NCBI GenBank assembly: GCA_934667125.1
Contig: CAKULF010000001.1
Coordinates: forward strand, 434,001 to 498,000
Length of the DNA: 64,000 nucleotides
DNA from: an uncultured Candidatus Melainabacteria bacterium
GTDB lineage: Bacteria > Cyanobacteriota > Vampirovibrionia > Gastranaerophilales > Gastranaerophilaceae
Reading direction: 5' to 3'
Shown here: positions 54,014 to 63,103 of the stretch, piece after piece
How positions within the stretch are numbered: the first letter of the stretch is position 1
Layout of the letters: the number at the start of each line of letters is the position of its first letter
The notes under the pieces: generated by a model
Seen by the model: the letters and a program-made list of their open reading frames with translations, nothing else
Told to the model about the DNA's origin: nothing
The model's database searches: none
Translations under genes and position numbers: made by a program

Positions 54014-54185
54014 GATGGATAGAATTAGTATTACGGAGTTTATAGAGGAGTTTACATGCTCTTTAAGGCTCCTAAATATTTTTTGTTGCTAAATTTCTTT
54101 TAAATTGTCAATTAAATTTACAATTCTTAACACAAAATTTTATTCATTACTCAAAATCGCACAAAAACCAGCTTGATTCGGATAC
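54014..54185. other. Intergenic stretch, possible small RNA source
   Basis: No ORF with a ribosome site was found. On the minus strand a TTGACA (54111-54106) lies upstream of AGGAGCC...ACTCC inverted pieces and the terminator at 53976-54013. No convincing -10 box follows at normal spacing. Confidence 0.25.
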
Positions 54186-54326
54186 GCTCCTGAAGAAATT
54201 AAAAATTTCCACGGAGCCATGGTACGGCTTAAAAGTTGACTAAAATTCATCATTTTAGCCAACTTTACGCACACCTTTGCCCTCGCCTGCGCTTGCTAAG
54301 CCATGTCTGGCAAAGCTCGCTTGGCT
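54186..54326 (-). repeat. Structured repeat, family 2, copy 3
   Basis: Minus strand: CCAAGCGAGCTTTGCC, GGCGAGGGCAAAGGTGTGCG, then hairpin AAAGTTGGCTAAAAT-GATGA-ATTTTAGTCAACTTT split around the loop, TAAGCCGTACCATGGC, and CGTGGAAAT...ATTTCTTCAGGAGC. Here the outer GCTCC/GGAGC can also pair. It lies antisense, immediately upstream of ruvC. Confidence 0.62.
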
Positions 54327-54393
54327 TGGGGGACTTTTATTGCCATCTTTTAACAATTTTGACAAAAAGATTAATATAAAATATCCTAAAAAT

Positions 54394-54882
54394 ATGTTAA
54401 TTATGGGAATAGACCCCGGAATTGGTATAACGGGTTATAGTTTTGTAGAATATAATAACGAATCGTTTGAGCTTATCACAAGCGGTTCAATTCAAACCGA
54501 TAAAACCGCTCCGCACCCAAAAAGATTGAAAGAATTAAAAGATGATATGGATTTTTTGATTAAAAAATATCAACCAGATTGCGCTTCAATTGAACAATTA
54601 TTTTTCTTTAAAAACCAAAAAACAATCATTCCCGTCGCTCAAGCAAGAGGTGTCATCCTTTTAACATTGGAAGAAAACGCCATTCCTATGTTTGAATACA
54701 CTCCGCTTGTTGTTAAACAAACAATCACAGGGCACGGCAGAGCCCAAAAGAATGAAGTCAAAATGATGGTAAAAAATTATATTAAGTTGGATGATAATAT
54801 TAAATTAGATGATACAATTGATTCAGTAGCGCTTGCTATCTGTCATGCGCAAAATTCCAGATTTAAGGAGGAAATAAAATGA
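54394..54882 (+). CDS. ruvC: Holliday junction endonuclease RuvC
   Basis: 162 residues from the ATG at 54394 (MLIMGIDPGIGITGYSFVEY). The upstream in-frame extension runs through repeat copy 3 and is not credible. Catalytic acids: Asp in GIDPG, Glu in SIEQLFFFKN and the Asp pair in DDTIDSVALAICHA; VAQARGVILL and TGHGRAQKNEV are also typical. It cuts Holliday junctions as a dimer. No Shine-Dalgarno is seen. The stop overlaps the next start as ATGA. Confidence 0.95.
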   Translation: MLIMGIDPGIGITGYSFVEYNNESFELITSGSIQTDKTAPHPKRLKELKDDMDFLIKKYQPDCASIEQLFFFKNQKTIIPVAQARGVILLTLEENAIPMFEYTPLVVKQTITGHGRAQKNEVKMMVKNYIKLDDNIKLDDTIDSVALAICHAQNSRFKEEIK

Positions 54883-55358
54883 ACGAAACAGTTATAAAAA
54901 GAGTTATGATTTTTTCTTTAATTTTAGGAGCAACAATCGGGCTGTTATCCGCAATTCCTGCCATTATCGGGGTTTGCCTGTTTATTTTATCATTTTTTTC
55001 TTCCGTCATTGTTATTTGCTATTTGCGCCAAAAAGAAAACTTTTTTTCATATTTAGATAACCAACAAGGAGCAACACTGGGCGGACTTATCGGCTTTTTT
55101 AGCGGAATAGGCTTTTTTGCTTCATTTTGCCCTATGGTTATAATTTTGCATTTAATATTTAAAACATATTACTCTTATGCTATACCATACATTATTCAAG
55201 AAGCTTTATGGCTATTTTTGATTATTGTTTTTATGGTATCAATTATTTTTGCTATGACAAACGCTGCAAGCGGGATGGGGGTTGCTTTTGTGTTGAACAG
55301 GTTTGCTAAAAAACCAAACGAATACGACGCTCCGCTTGATATTAAAATTGAAGACTAA
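54879..55358 (+). CDS. Small polytopic membrane protein
   Basis: 159 residues with four hydrophobic helices. The Gly-rich segment GATLGGLIGFFSGIGFFASF and a C-terminal GMGVAFVLNRF are notable. The pattern resembles small DUF4199/DUF-type integral proteins, but I cannot assign a family. AAGGAGG lies inside the ruvC end, and the ATG overlaps the ruvC stop, so it is translationally coupled. mtnA follows 12 bp later. Confidence 0.75.
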   Translation: MNETVIKRVMIFSLILGATIGLLSAIPAIIGVCLFILSFFSSVIVICYLRQKENFFSYLDNQQGATLGGLIGFFSGIGFFASFCPMVIILHLIFKTYYSYAIPYIIQEALWLFLIIVFMVSIIFAMTNAASGMGVAFVLNRFAKKPNEYDAPLDIKIED

Positions 55359-55370
55359 AAGGAAAAGAAA

Positions 55371-56402
55371 ATGAATATTGAAAAAACAATTGAATGGATT
55401 AAAGAAAAAAACGTTTCAAGAATGATAGATCAGACGCTCATTCCTTATGAATATAAAAAAGTTGATATCGCAACATCAAATGATATGTATGACGCTATTA
55501 AAACAATGATAGTTAGAGGAGCGCCCGCAATCGGTATAGCAGGGGCGCACGGGGTTGTTTTAGCAGCGCTTGAAAGTAAAAATAGCAAAAATTTCTATAA
55601 TGATGTTAAGGCTAAAGCCGACTATATCAACTCTTCTCGCCCAACTGCGGTTAATTTACATTGGGCAATAACAATTCAATTAGAATTAATTAAGAATAAT
55701 TTAGATAAATCAAACGATGAAATTATCGATTTATTGGTTGAAAACGCTATCAAGCTTGAAAATGAGGATATTGAAATCAACAAAAAAATTGGCGAATATG
55801 GCGCAACAATTATCCCAAAAGGAGCAACAATTCAAACACATTGTAACGCCGGAGCGCTTGCAACAGTAGGCTGGGGGACGGCTCTTGGGGTTGTTAGAAG
55901 TGCATATTTAAAAGATAACACAATCAAAGTTTTTGCCGATGAAACTCGCCCTCGTCAACAAGGCGCAAGGCTTACAACATACGAACTTGTAAGAGATGGA
56001 ATTGACACAACCCTTATCACAGACGGTATGGGCGCATATTTTATGGAAAAAGGAATGATAGATGTTGTTGTGGTTGGGGCAGATAGAATCGCTCTAAATG
56101 GCGATAGCGCAAACAAAATCGGAACATATATGGACGCAATTGTTGCAAAATACCATAATGTGCCATTTTATATTGCAGCTCCAAAATCAACAATTGACCC
56201 GAATATCAAAAGCGGAAAAGAAATCGTTATCGAATTAAGAGATAAAGAAGAAGTTACAACAATAAACGATAAGCTTGTTTGTGCGCCTGAAGTTAACGTT
56301 ATAAACCCTGGGTTTGACGTGACTCCTGCTGAATTAATCACAGGAATAATAACAGAATACGGAATTTTTAAACCAAATGAAATTTATAAATTATTTGAAT
56401 AG
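55371..56402 (+). CDS. mtnA: S-methyl-5-thioribose-1-phosphate isomerase
   Basis: 343 residues. Signature segments: MIVRGAPAIGIAGAHGVVLA, THCNAGALATVGWGTALGV (catalytic Cys), ADETRPRQQGARLT and VVGADRIALNGDSANKIGTY (catalytic Asp). It isomerises methylthioribose-1-phosphate in methionine salvage; related isomerases act on other sugar phosphates. The rest of the salvage pathway is not in the window. AAAGGAAA precedes the ATG. It overlaps the next gene by 26 bp. Confidence 0.93.
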   Translation: MNIEKTIEWIKEKNVSRMIDQTLIPYEYKKVDIATSNDMYDAIKTMIVRGAPAIGIAGAHGVVLAALESKNSKNFYNDVKAKADYINSSRPTAVNLHWAITIQLELIKNNLDKSNDEIIDLLVENAIKLENEDIEINKKIGEYGATIIPKGATIQTHCNAGALATVGWGTALGVVRSAYLKDNTIKVFADETRPRQQGARLTTYELVRDGIDTTLITDGMGAYFMEKGMIDVVVVGADRIALNGDSANKIGTYMDAIVAKYHNVPFYIAAPKSTIDPNIKSGKEIVIELRDKEEVTTINDKLVCAPEVNVINPGFDVTPAELITGIITEYGIFKPNEIYKLFE

Positions 56403-57966
56403 TTTAAAAAAATACGGAATTTTTCTTTTGTTTTTAATCATAGGGCTTATTATTTTTCTAAGTCCTATGATTAATAGCGGTTTTAGCCTGCTACAAGGGA
56501 ATAACAGCGACATATTTTATTCAGCTTATGTTTTAGAACATTCATTTTTGTTTTTAAAACAAGTGCCGTTTCACTATGAAATTTGGAATATGCCAATATT
56601 GTATCCGCTTGAAAATACTCTTTCTTTTGAAGATTTTTATATTGGCTTAATGCCTTTATATTGGGTTATTCGGGGATTTTGCAAAAATCCTTTAACGAGT
56701 TTTCAAATTTTATTTATTGTTTTAAATATCTTAAATTATTCAATTTTTTATTATCTTTTTAAAAAGCAATTAAAATTTTCAACTCTGGCTTCTTCTTTTG
56801 CCGCTTTTATCTTTGCGTTTAGCATTTTAAGATATTTAAGATGTTCCCAAATTCAATTTTTTTCCCAATTTTATTCAATTTTGGCTTTCATATTCATTTT
56901 AAAAATCGGCAATAACAACAAAAACTACAAAAATCATCTTTATGTTGCGCTATCGAGCGTGTTTTTGGCTTTGCAGTTTTACACTTGCTATTTTTACGGA
57001 TTTTATAGCATTTTTATTCTGTTTTGGGGCGTTATTATTGCGCTTTTGCCCAAAACGGGAAGAGATTTTATTTTAAATTATTTTAGGCAAAACAAAAAAT
57101 TTATTATTTTATTTATTTTATACACAATTATGTTGAATTTTCCCCTTGCAACGAGGTATATTGCGCAAAATCAAGTTAATTTGATTGATAGCGTTTATTA
57201 TAATTCAACAAATTTTTGGGGCTGGATTAGAAATTTAAGCGTTTTGGATAGTTATATTTTTAAAAATTTAGTGTTTTTGAATAATTTAAAAATTAACGAG
57301 ATGTCTTGCTCTATCGGATTTTTTACAATGATAGCAGGCATTTTCGGACTTTTTAAAATAAAATATTCAAAGGGCGTGCCTATTATTTTATTGATTTTGA
57401 TTTTTTTATGTTCAATTAGAATTGATGATATTTTTGTTTGGAAATATTTTTACTATTTTACAATAGGCTCGGAGGGAATTAGCTATATTTCAAGAATAGC
57501 CTTTATTTCGTTAATTATTTTCTGTTTTGGAATTGGATATTTAATTAATTATTTACAAAAATCAAACCTAAAACACAAAAATCTTATTCTTTTTTCTATC
57601 ATTTTATTGATGGTTTTAGAAAATATTCCATATCAAAATGATGTTAATTCGTCTTTTGAAAATTATATTTTTAAGAAAAATGAGTTTATAGAAAATACCA
57701 AAAAAATTGAAAATGAAATTAAAAACGATTGTAAAGTTTTTTATTTAAAAACGGACATAAAAAATTTGGATTATTTTTCAAAAAAGGATAAGCTAATTCA
57801 AAAAGAAAAAATAGAAAACCTAAATAGCGCCTATAGTCTTTGGATTACGGCAAATCGAAAGATTTATACGCTGAATGGTTATAAACAAAAAAATGATGAA
57901 ATTGAAACAAAAGAGATAAAAAATTTCTGTGAAATTAAAAAAATATATGACGCCAAAGCTTTTTAA
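56377..57966 (+). CDS. Polytopic membrane protein, GT-C/YfhO-like
   Basis: 529 residues with about ten hydrophobic helices and a soluble Lys/Asn-rich C-terminal ~110 residues. The first periplasmic loop has NSDIFYSAYVLEHS followed by EIWNMPILYP, a layout like membrane glycosyltransferases of the GT-C type that use lipid-linked sugars. No definitive catalytic motif is seen. The ATG at 56377 overlaps the mtnA end, and a TTG at 56395 is an alternative. infC follows 57 bp later. Confidence 0.68.
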   Translation: MKFINYLNSLKKYGIFLLFLIIGLIIFLSPMINSGFSLLQGNNSDIFYSAYVLEHSFLFLKQVPFHYEIWNMPILYPLENTLSFEDFYIGLMPLYWVIRGFCKNPLTSFQILFIVLNILNYSIFYYLFKKQLKFSTLASSFAAFIFAFSILRYLRCSQIQFFSQFYSILAFIFILKIGNNNKNYKNHLYVALSSVFLALQFYTCYFYGFYSIFILFWGVIIALLPKTGRDFILNYFRQNKKFIILFILYTIMLNFPLATRYIAQNQVNLIDSVYYNSTNFWGWIRNLSVLDSYIFKNLVFLNNLKINEMSCSIGFFTMIAGIFGLFKIKYSKGVPIILLILIFLCSIRIDDIFVWKYFYYFTIGSEGISYISRIAFISLIIFCFGIGYLINYLQKSNLKHKNLILFSIILLMVLENIPYQNDVNSSFENYIFKKNEFIENTKKIENEIKNDCKVFYLKTDIKNLDYFSKKDKLIQKEKIENLNSAYSLWITANRKIYTLNGYKQKNDEIETKEIKNFCEIKKIYDAKAF

Positions 57967-58023
57967 GCTTTTCAAAAAAAAATTACCATGGTATAAATAG
58001 TTATAAGAAAAATAGGAGATAAA

Positions 58024-58560
58024 ATTATCAGTAGAAATGATTCAAGAGCTCAAGGCGAGCTTGTAAACGAAAAAATTAGAGCCAGAGAAGTTAGATTAAT
58101 TGATGATGAAGGCAATAACCACGGTCTTGTGCCAACATCTAAAGCCTTGGCAATGGCTCGTGAAAAAGATTTAGATTTAGTTGTGGTTTCAGCCAATCAA
58201 GCGCCACCAGTAGCTAAAATTCTTGATTGGGGCAAATATAAATACGAAACAGAAAAAAGAGCAAAAGAAGCAAAGAAAAAACAACACACTGTTGATATTA
58301 AAGAAGTGAAAATGCGCTATAAGATTGATGTTCACGATTATGAAGTTCGTCTTAAAGCGGCTAAAAAATTCCTTAGCGCAGGAAACAAAGTTAAAGTTGT
58401 TATTATGTTAAGAGGACGTGAAATGCAACATAGTCATTTAGCGTTTGATTTGATTAACAAATTCCAAACAGAATTTGAAGAAGGTTCTGTTGCTATCGAG
58501 AAAAAACCAATGATAGAGGGAAGAAACGTTGTAATGATTTTAGCTCCGAACGCTAAATAA
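58024..58560 (+). CDS. infC: Translation initiation factor IF-3, with ATT start codon
   Basis: 178 residues when read from ATT at 58024. AGGAG (58014-58018) lies 5 nt upstream, and the frame then gives IISRNDSRAQGELVNEKIRA followed by REVRLIDDEGNNHGL, the normal IF-3 N-domain. The first ATG or GTG in frame (GTG at 58129) would delete 35 conserved residues. The C-domain has KEVKMRYKIDVHDYEVRLKA and VVIMLRGREMQHSHLA. IF-3 inspects start codons on the 30S subunit, and a non-canonical start allows it to repress its own synthesis, as in E. coli. rpmI and rplT do not follow; a terminator does. Confidence 0.93.
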   Translation: MISRNDSRAQGELVNEKIRAREVRLIDDEGNNHGLVPTSKALAMAREKDLDLVVVSANQAPPVAKILDWGKYKYETEKRAKEAKKKQHTVDIKEVKMRYKIDVHDYEVRLKAAKKFLSAGNKVKVVIMLRGREMQHSHLAFDLINKFQTEFEEGSVAIEKKPMIEGRNVVMILAPNAK

Positions 58561-58578
58561 GAAATAAAATAGATTTTA

Positions 58579-58610
58579 AAAAGCCCTTAAATTAATTTTT
58601 AAGGGCTTTT
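58579..58610. terminator. Bidirectional terminator between infC and pdxJ
   Basis: AAAAGCCCTTAAA and TTTAAGGGCTTTT form a perfect 13-bp stem with a short loop and A/T tracts at both sides. Confidence 0.88.
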
Positions 58611-58628
58611 AGTTTTTTAAGTTTTAAA

Positions 58629-59336
58629 TTATTTAACCAACTCAAGCATATCTTTTATAGCTTGTTCCAAACCGACAAAAACAGCTCGAGAAATAATGCT
58701 ATGACCAATATTAAGCTCGCACAAACCATCAATTTTGTGCATTAAATAAACATTTTCATAATTTAGCCCATGACCTGCGTTAACCTTTAAACCAAGCTCT
58801 TGAGCGTGTTTTGCAGCATTTTTCAATTTTTGAAATTCTTCTTCATAATCATTTTTCAAAAATGCTTCAGAAAAACTTCCCGTGTGCATTTCAATATAAT
58901 CCGCTCCAATAAAGGCACTCGCTTCAACCTGTTTAAAATCAGGGTCGATAAACATGCTAACTAAAATTCCTTTATCTTTTAAAGGTTTGATAAATTCTTT
59001 TAATCTTGATTTTTGACTATCAACATCCAAACCGCCCTCGGTTGTAATTTCTTGACGTCTTTCAGGAACAAGGCAAACGCTATATGGAACTAAATCCAAA
59101 GCCGTTTTTTGAATTTCATCAACCGCTGCCATTTCAAGATTTATCTTTGCACCAAGCTTTTTAACATCATACAAATCTTTATCTTTAATATGACGTCTAT
59201 CTTCTCTTAAGTGCATTGTAAGCGCCAGAATATCTTGTTTTAGAGCAATTTTTGCCCCCTCTATAATACTTGGTTCAACTCCGCCTCTGGCATTTCTAAG
59301 AGTTGCAATGTGATCTATATTTACTCCTAATTTCAT
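58629..59336 (-). CDS. pdxJ: Pyridoxine 5'-phosphate synthase
   Basis: 235 residues. Family features: KLGVNIDHIATLRNARGG at the start, LTMHLREDRRHIKDKD, NLEMAAVDEI, CLVPERRQEITTEGGLDV and NIGHSIISRAVFVGL. It condenses deoxyxylulose phosphate with an aminoacetone phosphate to give pyridoxine phosphate (vitamin B6, DXP-dependent route). It stands alone on the minus strand. pdxA is not in the window. Confidence 0.95.
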   Translation of the reverse strand: MKLGVNIDHIATLRNARGGVEPSIIEGAKIALKQDILALTMHLREDRRHIKDKDLYDVKKLGAKINLEMAAVDEIQKTALDLVPYSVCLVPERRQEITTEGGLDVDSQKSRLKEFIKPLKDKGILVSMFIDPDFKQVEASAFIGADYIEMHTGSFSEAFLKNDYEEEFQKLKNAAKHAQELGLKVNAGHGLNYENVYLMHKIDGLCELNIGHSIISRAVFVGLEQAIKDMLELVK

Positions 59337-59453
59337 AGTCTTAATATAGCATTAAAAACATAAATTTACAAAATTTACATTAAAACAATAAAATAGTATG
59401 TTTATATTATAATCTAGTTTGATAGTATTATAATTCCGATAGGTTATTCAAAA

Positions 59454-62400
59454 TTGATTTGTCCGAAATGTAAAACTAAAGTGTCTGATGAGGATGTTTA
59501 TTGTCCGCATTGCAATCTTAAATTGATTTTCACTTGCCCAAGATGTAAAGAAAAAGTGCATTTGGGTCCTTCAAGTTGCCCAAATTGCGGATATGAATTT
59601 ATTAAAATTTGCCCCGAATGCAAGACGAAAAACTTCGCTTGGAGCGCTAATTGCAGAAAATGCAAAGCTCCGTTAAATCTTGTTCGCCAAAACAGACAAG
59701 AAAGAATTAAAAAAGCTATCGAAAAAAGCCCAACAAAGGCTGAAAACAAAAAGATTTTAAATATTCCATCTTTAAATTCTTCAAAAGAAGAAACAAAACC
59801 AATCGAGGAAAAACCGATAGAAGAAAATAAACCGTTTTTGTTTTATATCGATTTTACAAATCTTGATAAAGCTTTTGAAAGATATAACCAACAAGAATTT
59901 AAAGAAAAAGTTATTCAAAACATCAAAACAACAGTCAAAATCGTGTTCAATACGTCTTGCGACTTTGTAAGTTCGCACTGTGTGATGTTTAAATTCAATT
60001 ATAATAAGCAAACAAACATCTTAAAAATAATTGAAGAATTTTCTAAAGAATTTCAAAAATTTAACGAAATACTTGAAAAAACTTTATCCAACGGTTTAAC
60101 TTATAAATTTGCAATTTCAACAATTGATGAAGTTCGCAAAAACAAAGAAGTTAACCAATTGAAATACGGAAACGACAGGGATATCATTGTTTCATCAGGT
60201 GCTTATTCAAAATTGTCGGGCGAATTATCATTAATTAAAATTGCCCAAGACTCTTATAAAATGGTTCTTTTAGACACAAAACCAATTATCGAACAAAGCG
60301 AAGATGAAAAATATGATAAAACTTTACAAATTATTTTAGAAAATTTAGAAGATAATAACTCAAAAGTTCGTGCTATTTCTGTTAATGCGCCAAGGGGTGC
60401 AGGAAAAACGCATTTGCTGGATAATTTATGCTATCAATTTTTAAAAGCAAACCACAAGAACACTCTTCTTTTCCAAGCAAAATGCTCTGCTCTAACGCAA
60501 GTTAGCCCTTATGGACTTATTCAAAGCTTCTTTGTGAGCTTGTTTGAGACTCCTGTTGTTCTTGAAAATGATTTTAGCGTTAAAGATTTTGAAAATATTG
60601 TTTTAAACAAATTAAACCTTGATAAAATTGATGAGGACAAGCTTGAAACCCTTGCCAATCTTATATATCCAATTAAAAAAGATTATTGGGAAAACATCTT
60701 AATAAATAAAGAATTAACGTATAAATGTTTAAAAGATGTTTTTGAATATTTAAAAAAGAAGAAGAAAATCGTTTTTGTTATTGATGATTTTGACCTTATT
60801 GACGAATCTTCATACGGATTTTTAAAATATTTAGTTGAAAATGATTATTTTAAAAACGACGCAAAATTGATTTTGGGATATAAAAATAAACATTCTATTT
60901 CAATGTATTTCCAAACAAACAAATTTGATAATACAAATTGCTTGAATATCAGCCTAAGAACGCTGAATACTTCTGAAAATAAGATTTTTGTGAAGAAATT
61001 TTTAGGTCAAGACAGCGATATTCCAAACGAAATTTTATCCCAAATCGCCTACAATGCGCAAGGAAACATAACTTATATTGAGCAAATTATTCAATATATG
61101 CTTGAGCGCAGGATTTTGACGTTTGATGGCGGAAATGTTAAATTTCAAAAAGAATTTATCGATATTGAATTCCCATCAACTTTAGAAAAATGTTTTGAAG
61201 ACAGGTTGGAATTTTTAAAAGACACCGCAAAAGATGAATATGTCTTTTTAACAATAGCTTCATTATTGGGTGATAGCTTGAATTTTGACATATTAAGCCG
61301 AGTTTTTGAACTATCTAAAGATGATTATTTTGCTTTGATATTAAAATTAGCTAAAAAGGGCTATTTAAAGAGAAAATACGAAGATGTTTACGGATTTAAA
61401 AACTCTCTAACGTGGTCATATTGCTACATTCGAGCAAAAGAAGATGAAACCATCAAAGAATACATTATCAAGCTTTTAAATGAATTACACTCAAAAGTGA
61501 CTTCAACTCCTTTAATTTGCCCAATTTTGGCTCAAATTTCAGGAAACAAGGAGCTTGCGTTTAATTTATGGACCGAAAGCCTTAGAAATTCAAGCTATAT
61601 AGGTGATGTTAATATTTATGCAATGGCTCAAAAACAAGCCCTTATTCTTCTTGAAAACATTAAATCGCCAAACGTTGAATATATTAAAAACAACATCTGT
61701 GAAAGGCTTGGAAAGCTTGTATACGACAAAAATCCATTTGAAGCAAAAGATTATTTAACAAATGTGATTGTGGCTGTTGAAAACAGTTTGAAAACCAATC
61801 CCGAAAATAAAGAACACTATGTTAATCGAATTATTGACCTATCAGGATTTTTGATTAAATCGTTGTACCTAATTCAAGACTACACGGGCGTTGTAGAGGT
61901 TGTGGATAATGTTTTAAAATATTTCAGTCAAAAAGAAGCTCAAGATAAAAAATATGTTCACGAGCTTAAAGTTGCGCTAATTAAATCAAGAAAACTTGAA
62001 GCACTGTTGCATTTGGGCTCTTGGCAAGACGTTACAACCCTTGTTAATATTGAAATTACGCCGACTTTACAAAGAAATCTGAATGTATTTACAAGACACA
62101 AATGGATTACAACAAGCGATATTGTTCAAAACTGGTTTGAAGCAAATATTACTCTTGCAACGAGCTACGCCGAACAAGGCTCTCCATTGGCGTTTGAGCT
62201 TATAAATAAAATCAATAAAGAACTTTCAAAAGAAAGTGATTCAAAAGCGGATAGCTTAAAAGTCAAGCTGGCATACGCTTTAGCCATTGCTAACACAGCC
62301 CAAGGCAATGTTGATGAGTCTGATGGCATTTTGCAAGAAATTTTAACCGATTATTCTTATGTTATTGATAGCCCGAATATGGTTAATTTATGGAACATTA

Positions 62401-63092
62401 TAAGTTTAATCAATAAAATTTTAAGACAAGATTTTGACACAATTAAAAATGAACTTTTTGAAGCAAGTGCTTATGCTAATAATTGCGGTGATGATGTGGC
62501 TAAAAACCTTATCAAGACACTGCTTGCCTATGTTTTATTAGAAGAAAAATCATACTTAAAAGCAATTGAAGTTGCAAGCGAACAAATGCAATATTTTTCA
62601 TCCAAAAAAATAGCTTTTGGAGCGCTTCTAGCTTGGTATATCACAGCTTCAGCCACTGTTTACAATAACACCAAAATGAATTGCGTTGAAATTTGCGAAA
62701 AAGCGGTTAAAATTTGCGACAATGTTCCAAATAACAACTACTATTTCAAAATCCTTTTCCAAGAACTTTTAGCAAAAATTTATCTAAAACAAGATGATAA
62801 AGAAAGTGCCAAAATGTATTGCGATATGGCACTTCAAAGCGCAATTCAAAACGAATTATACTATCTTCAAGCAAGATTAAATCTTTTAAAAACAACAATT
62901 GCTCGTGAATATATTAATTCAAAACCCGAAAAAGAAAAGCATGACTATGCGCAAAATATCTTGAAAATGTATTCTAGGACAATGGATTTAGCAAGAAGAA
63001 TTAATCTTGATAATATGGTTAAAAAGATTAATAAAGAACAAATGTCTTTTAGAGCATTTTGCCAGTTAAATAGAATAATAGAGGATAAATAG
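59454..63092 (+). CDS. Triple zinc-ribbon / cyclase-like / STAND-type ATPase protein
   Basis: 1212 residues from a TTG at 59454. Residues 3-70 contain six CxxC pairs (C3/C6, C17/C20, C28/C31, C42/C45, C53/C56, C67/C70), i.e. three zinc ribbons. A charged linker follows. Residues ~127-280 look like a degenerate class III nucleotide cyclase domain (FLFYIDFTNLDKAF; YGNDRDIIVSSGAYS). Residues ~300-560 are an AAA/STAND NTPase: Walker A APRGAGKTHLL at 312-322 and Walker B KIVFVIDDFDLID. The C-terminal ~600 residues are helical TPR-like repeats. It resembles cyclase-ATPase-TPR signalling proteins. Ligand unknown. It is 11 bp upstream of the acyltransferase. Confidence 0.8.
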   Translation: MICPKCKTKVSDEDVYCPHCNLKLIFTCPRCKEKVHLGPSSCPNCGYEFIKICPECKTKNFAWSANCRKCKAPLNLVRQNRQERIKKAIEKSPTKAENKKILNIPSLNSSKEETKPIEEKPIEENKPFLFYIDFTNLDKAFERYNQQEFKEKVIQNIKTTVKIVFNTSCDFVSSHCVMFKFNYNKQTNILKIIEEFSKEFQKFNEILEKTLSNGLTYKFAISTIDEVRKNKEVNQLKYGNDRDIIVSSGAYSKLSGELSLIKIAQDSYKMVLLDTKPIIEQSEDEKYDKTLQIILENLEDNNSKVRAISVNAPRGAGKTHLLDNLCYQFLKANHKNTLLFQAKCSALTQVSPYGLIQSFFVSLFETPVVLENDFSVKDFENIVLNKLNLDKIDEDKLETLANLIYPIKKDYWENILINKELTYKCLKDVFEYLKKKKKIVFVIDDFDLIDESSYGFLKYLVENDYFKNDAKLILGYKNKHSISMYFQTNKFDNTNCLNISLRTLNTSENKIFVKKFLGQDSDIPNEILSQIAYNAQGNITYIEQIIQYMLERRILTFDGGNVKFQKEFIDIEFPSTLEKCFEDRLEFLKDTAKDEYVFLTIASLLGDSLNFDILSRVFELSKDDYFALILKLAKKGYLKRKYEDVYGFKNSLTWSYCYIRAKEDETIKEYIIKLLNELHSKVTSTPLICPILAQISGNKELAFNLWTESLRNSSYIGDVNIYAMAQKQALILLENIKSPNVEYIKNNICERLGKLVYDKNPFEAKDYLTNVIVAVENSLKTNPENKEHYVNRIIDLSGFLIKSLYLIQDYTGVVEVVDNVLKYFSQKEAQDKKYVHELKVALIKSRKLEALLHLGSWQDVTTLVNIEITPTLQRNLNVFTRHKWITTSDIVQNWFEANITLATSYAEQGSPLAFELINKINKELSKESDSKADSLKVKLAYALAIANTAQGNVDESDGILQEILTDYSYVIDSPNMVNLWNIISLINKILRQDFDTIKNELFEASAYANNCGDDVAKNLIKTLLAYVLLEEKSYLKAIEVASEQMQYFSSKKIAFGALLAWYITASATVYNNTKMNCVEICEKAVKICDNVPNNNYYFKILFQELLAKIYLKQDDKESAKMYCDMALQSAIQNELYYLQARLNLLKTTIAREYINSKPEKEKHDYAQNILKMYSRTMDLARRINLDNMVKKINKEQMSFRAFCQLNRIIEDK

Positions 63093-63103
63093 GACTATAT
63101 ATT

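Noticed and set aside
54015..54092. A 25-codon ORF (MDRISITEFIEE start) upstream of ruvC
   Set aside because: No ribosome site, starts within a terminator arm and ends without supporting context.
34102..54326. CRISPR array in the repeat-rich islands
   Set aside because: Repeats are palindromic units of uneven spacing and orientation without uniform spacers, and no cas gene is nearby.
54277..54393. A 39-residue N-terminal extension of RuvC from an upstream TTG
   Set aside because: It runs through repeat copy 3, has no ribosome site, and RuvC proteins begin at the GIDPG segment.
59498..60011. Minus-strand open frames inside the zinc-ribbon ATPase gene and similar opposite-strand frames elsewhere
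   Set aside because: They are antisense to well-supported genes, lack ribosome sites and have low-complexity composition.
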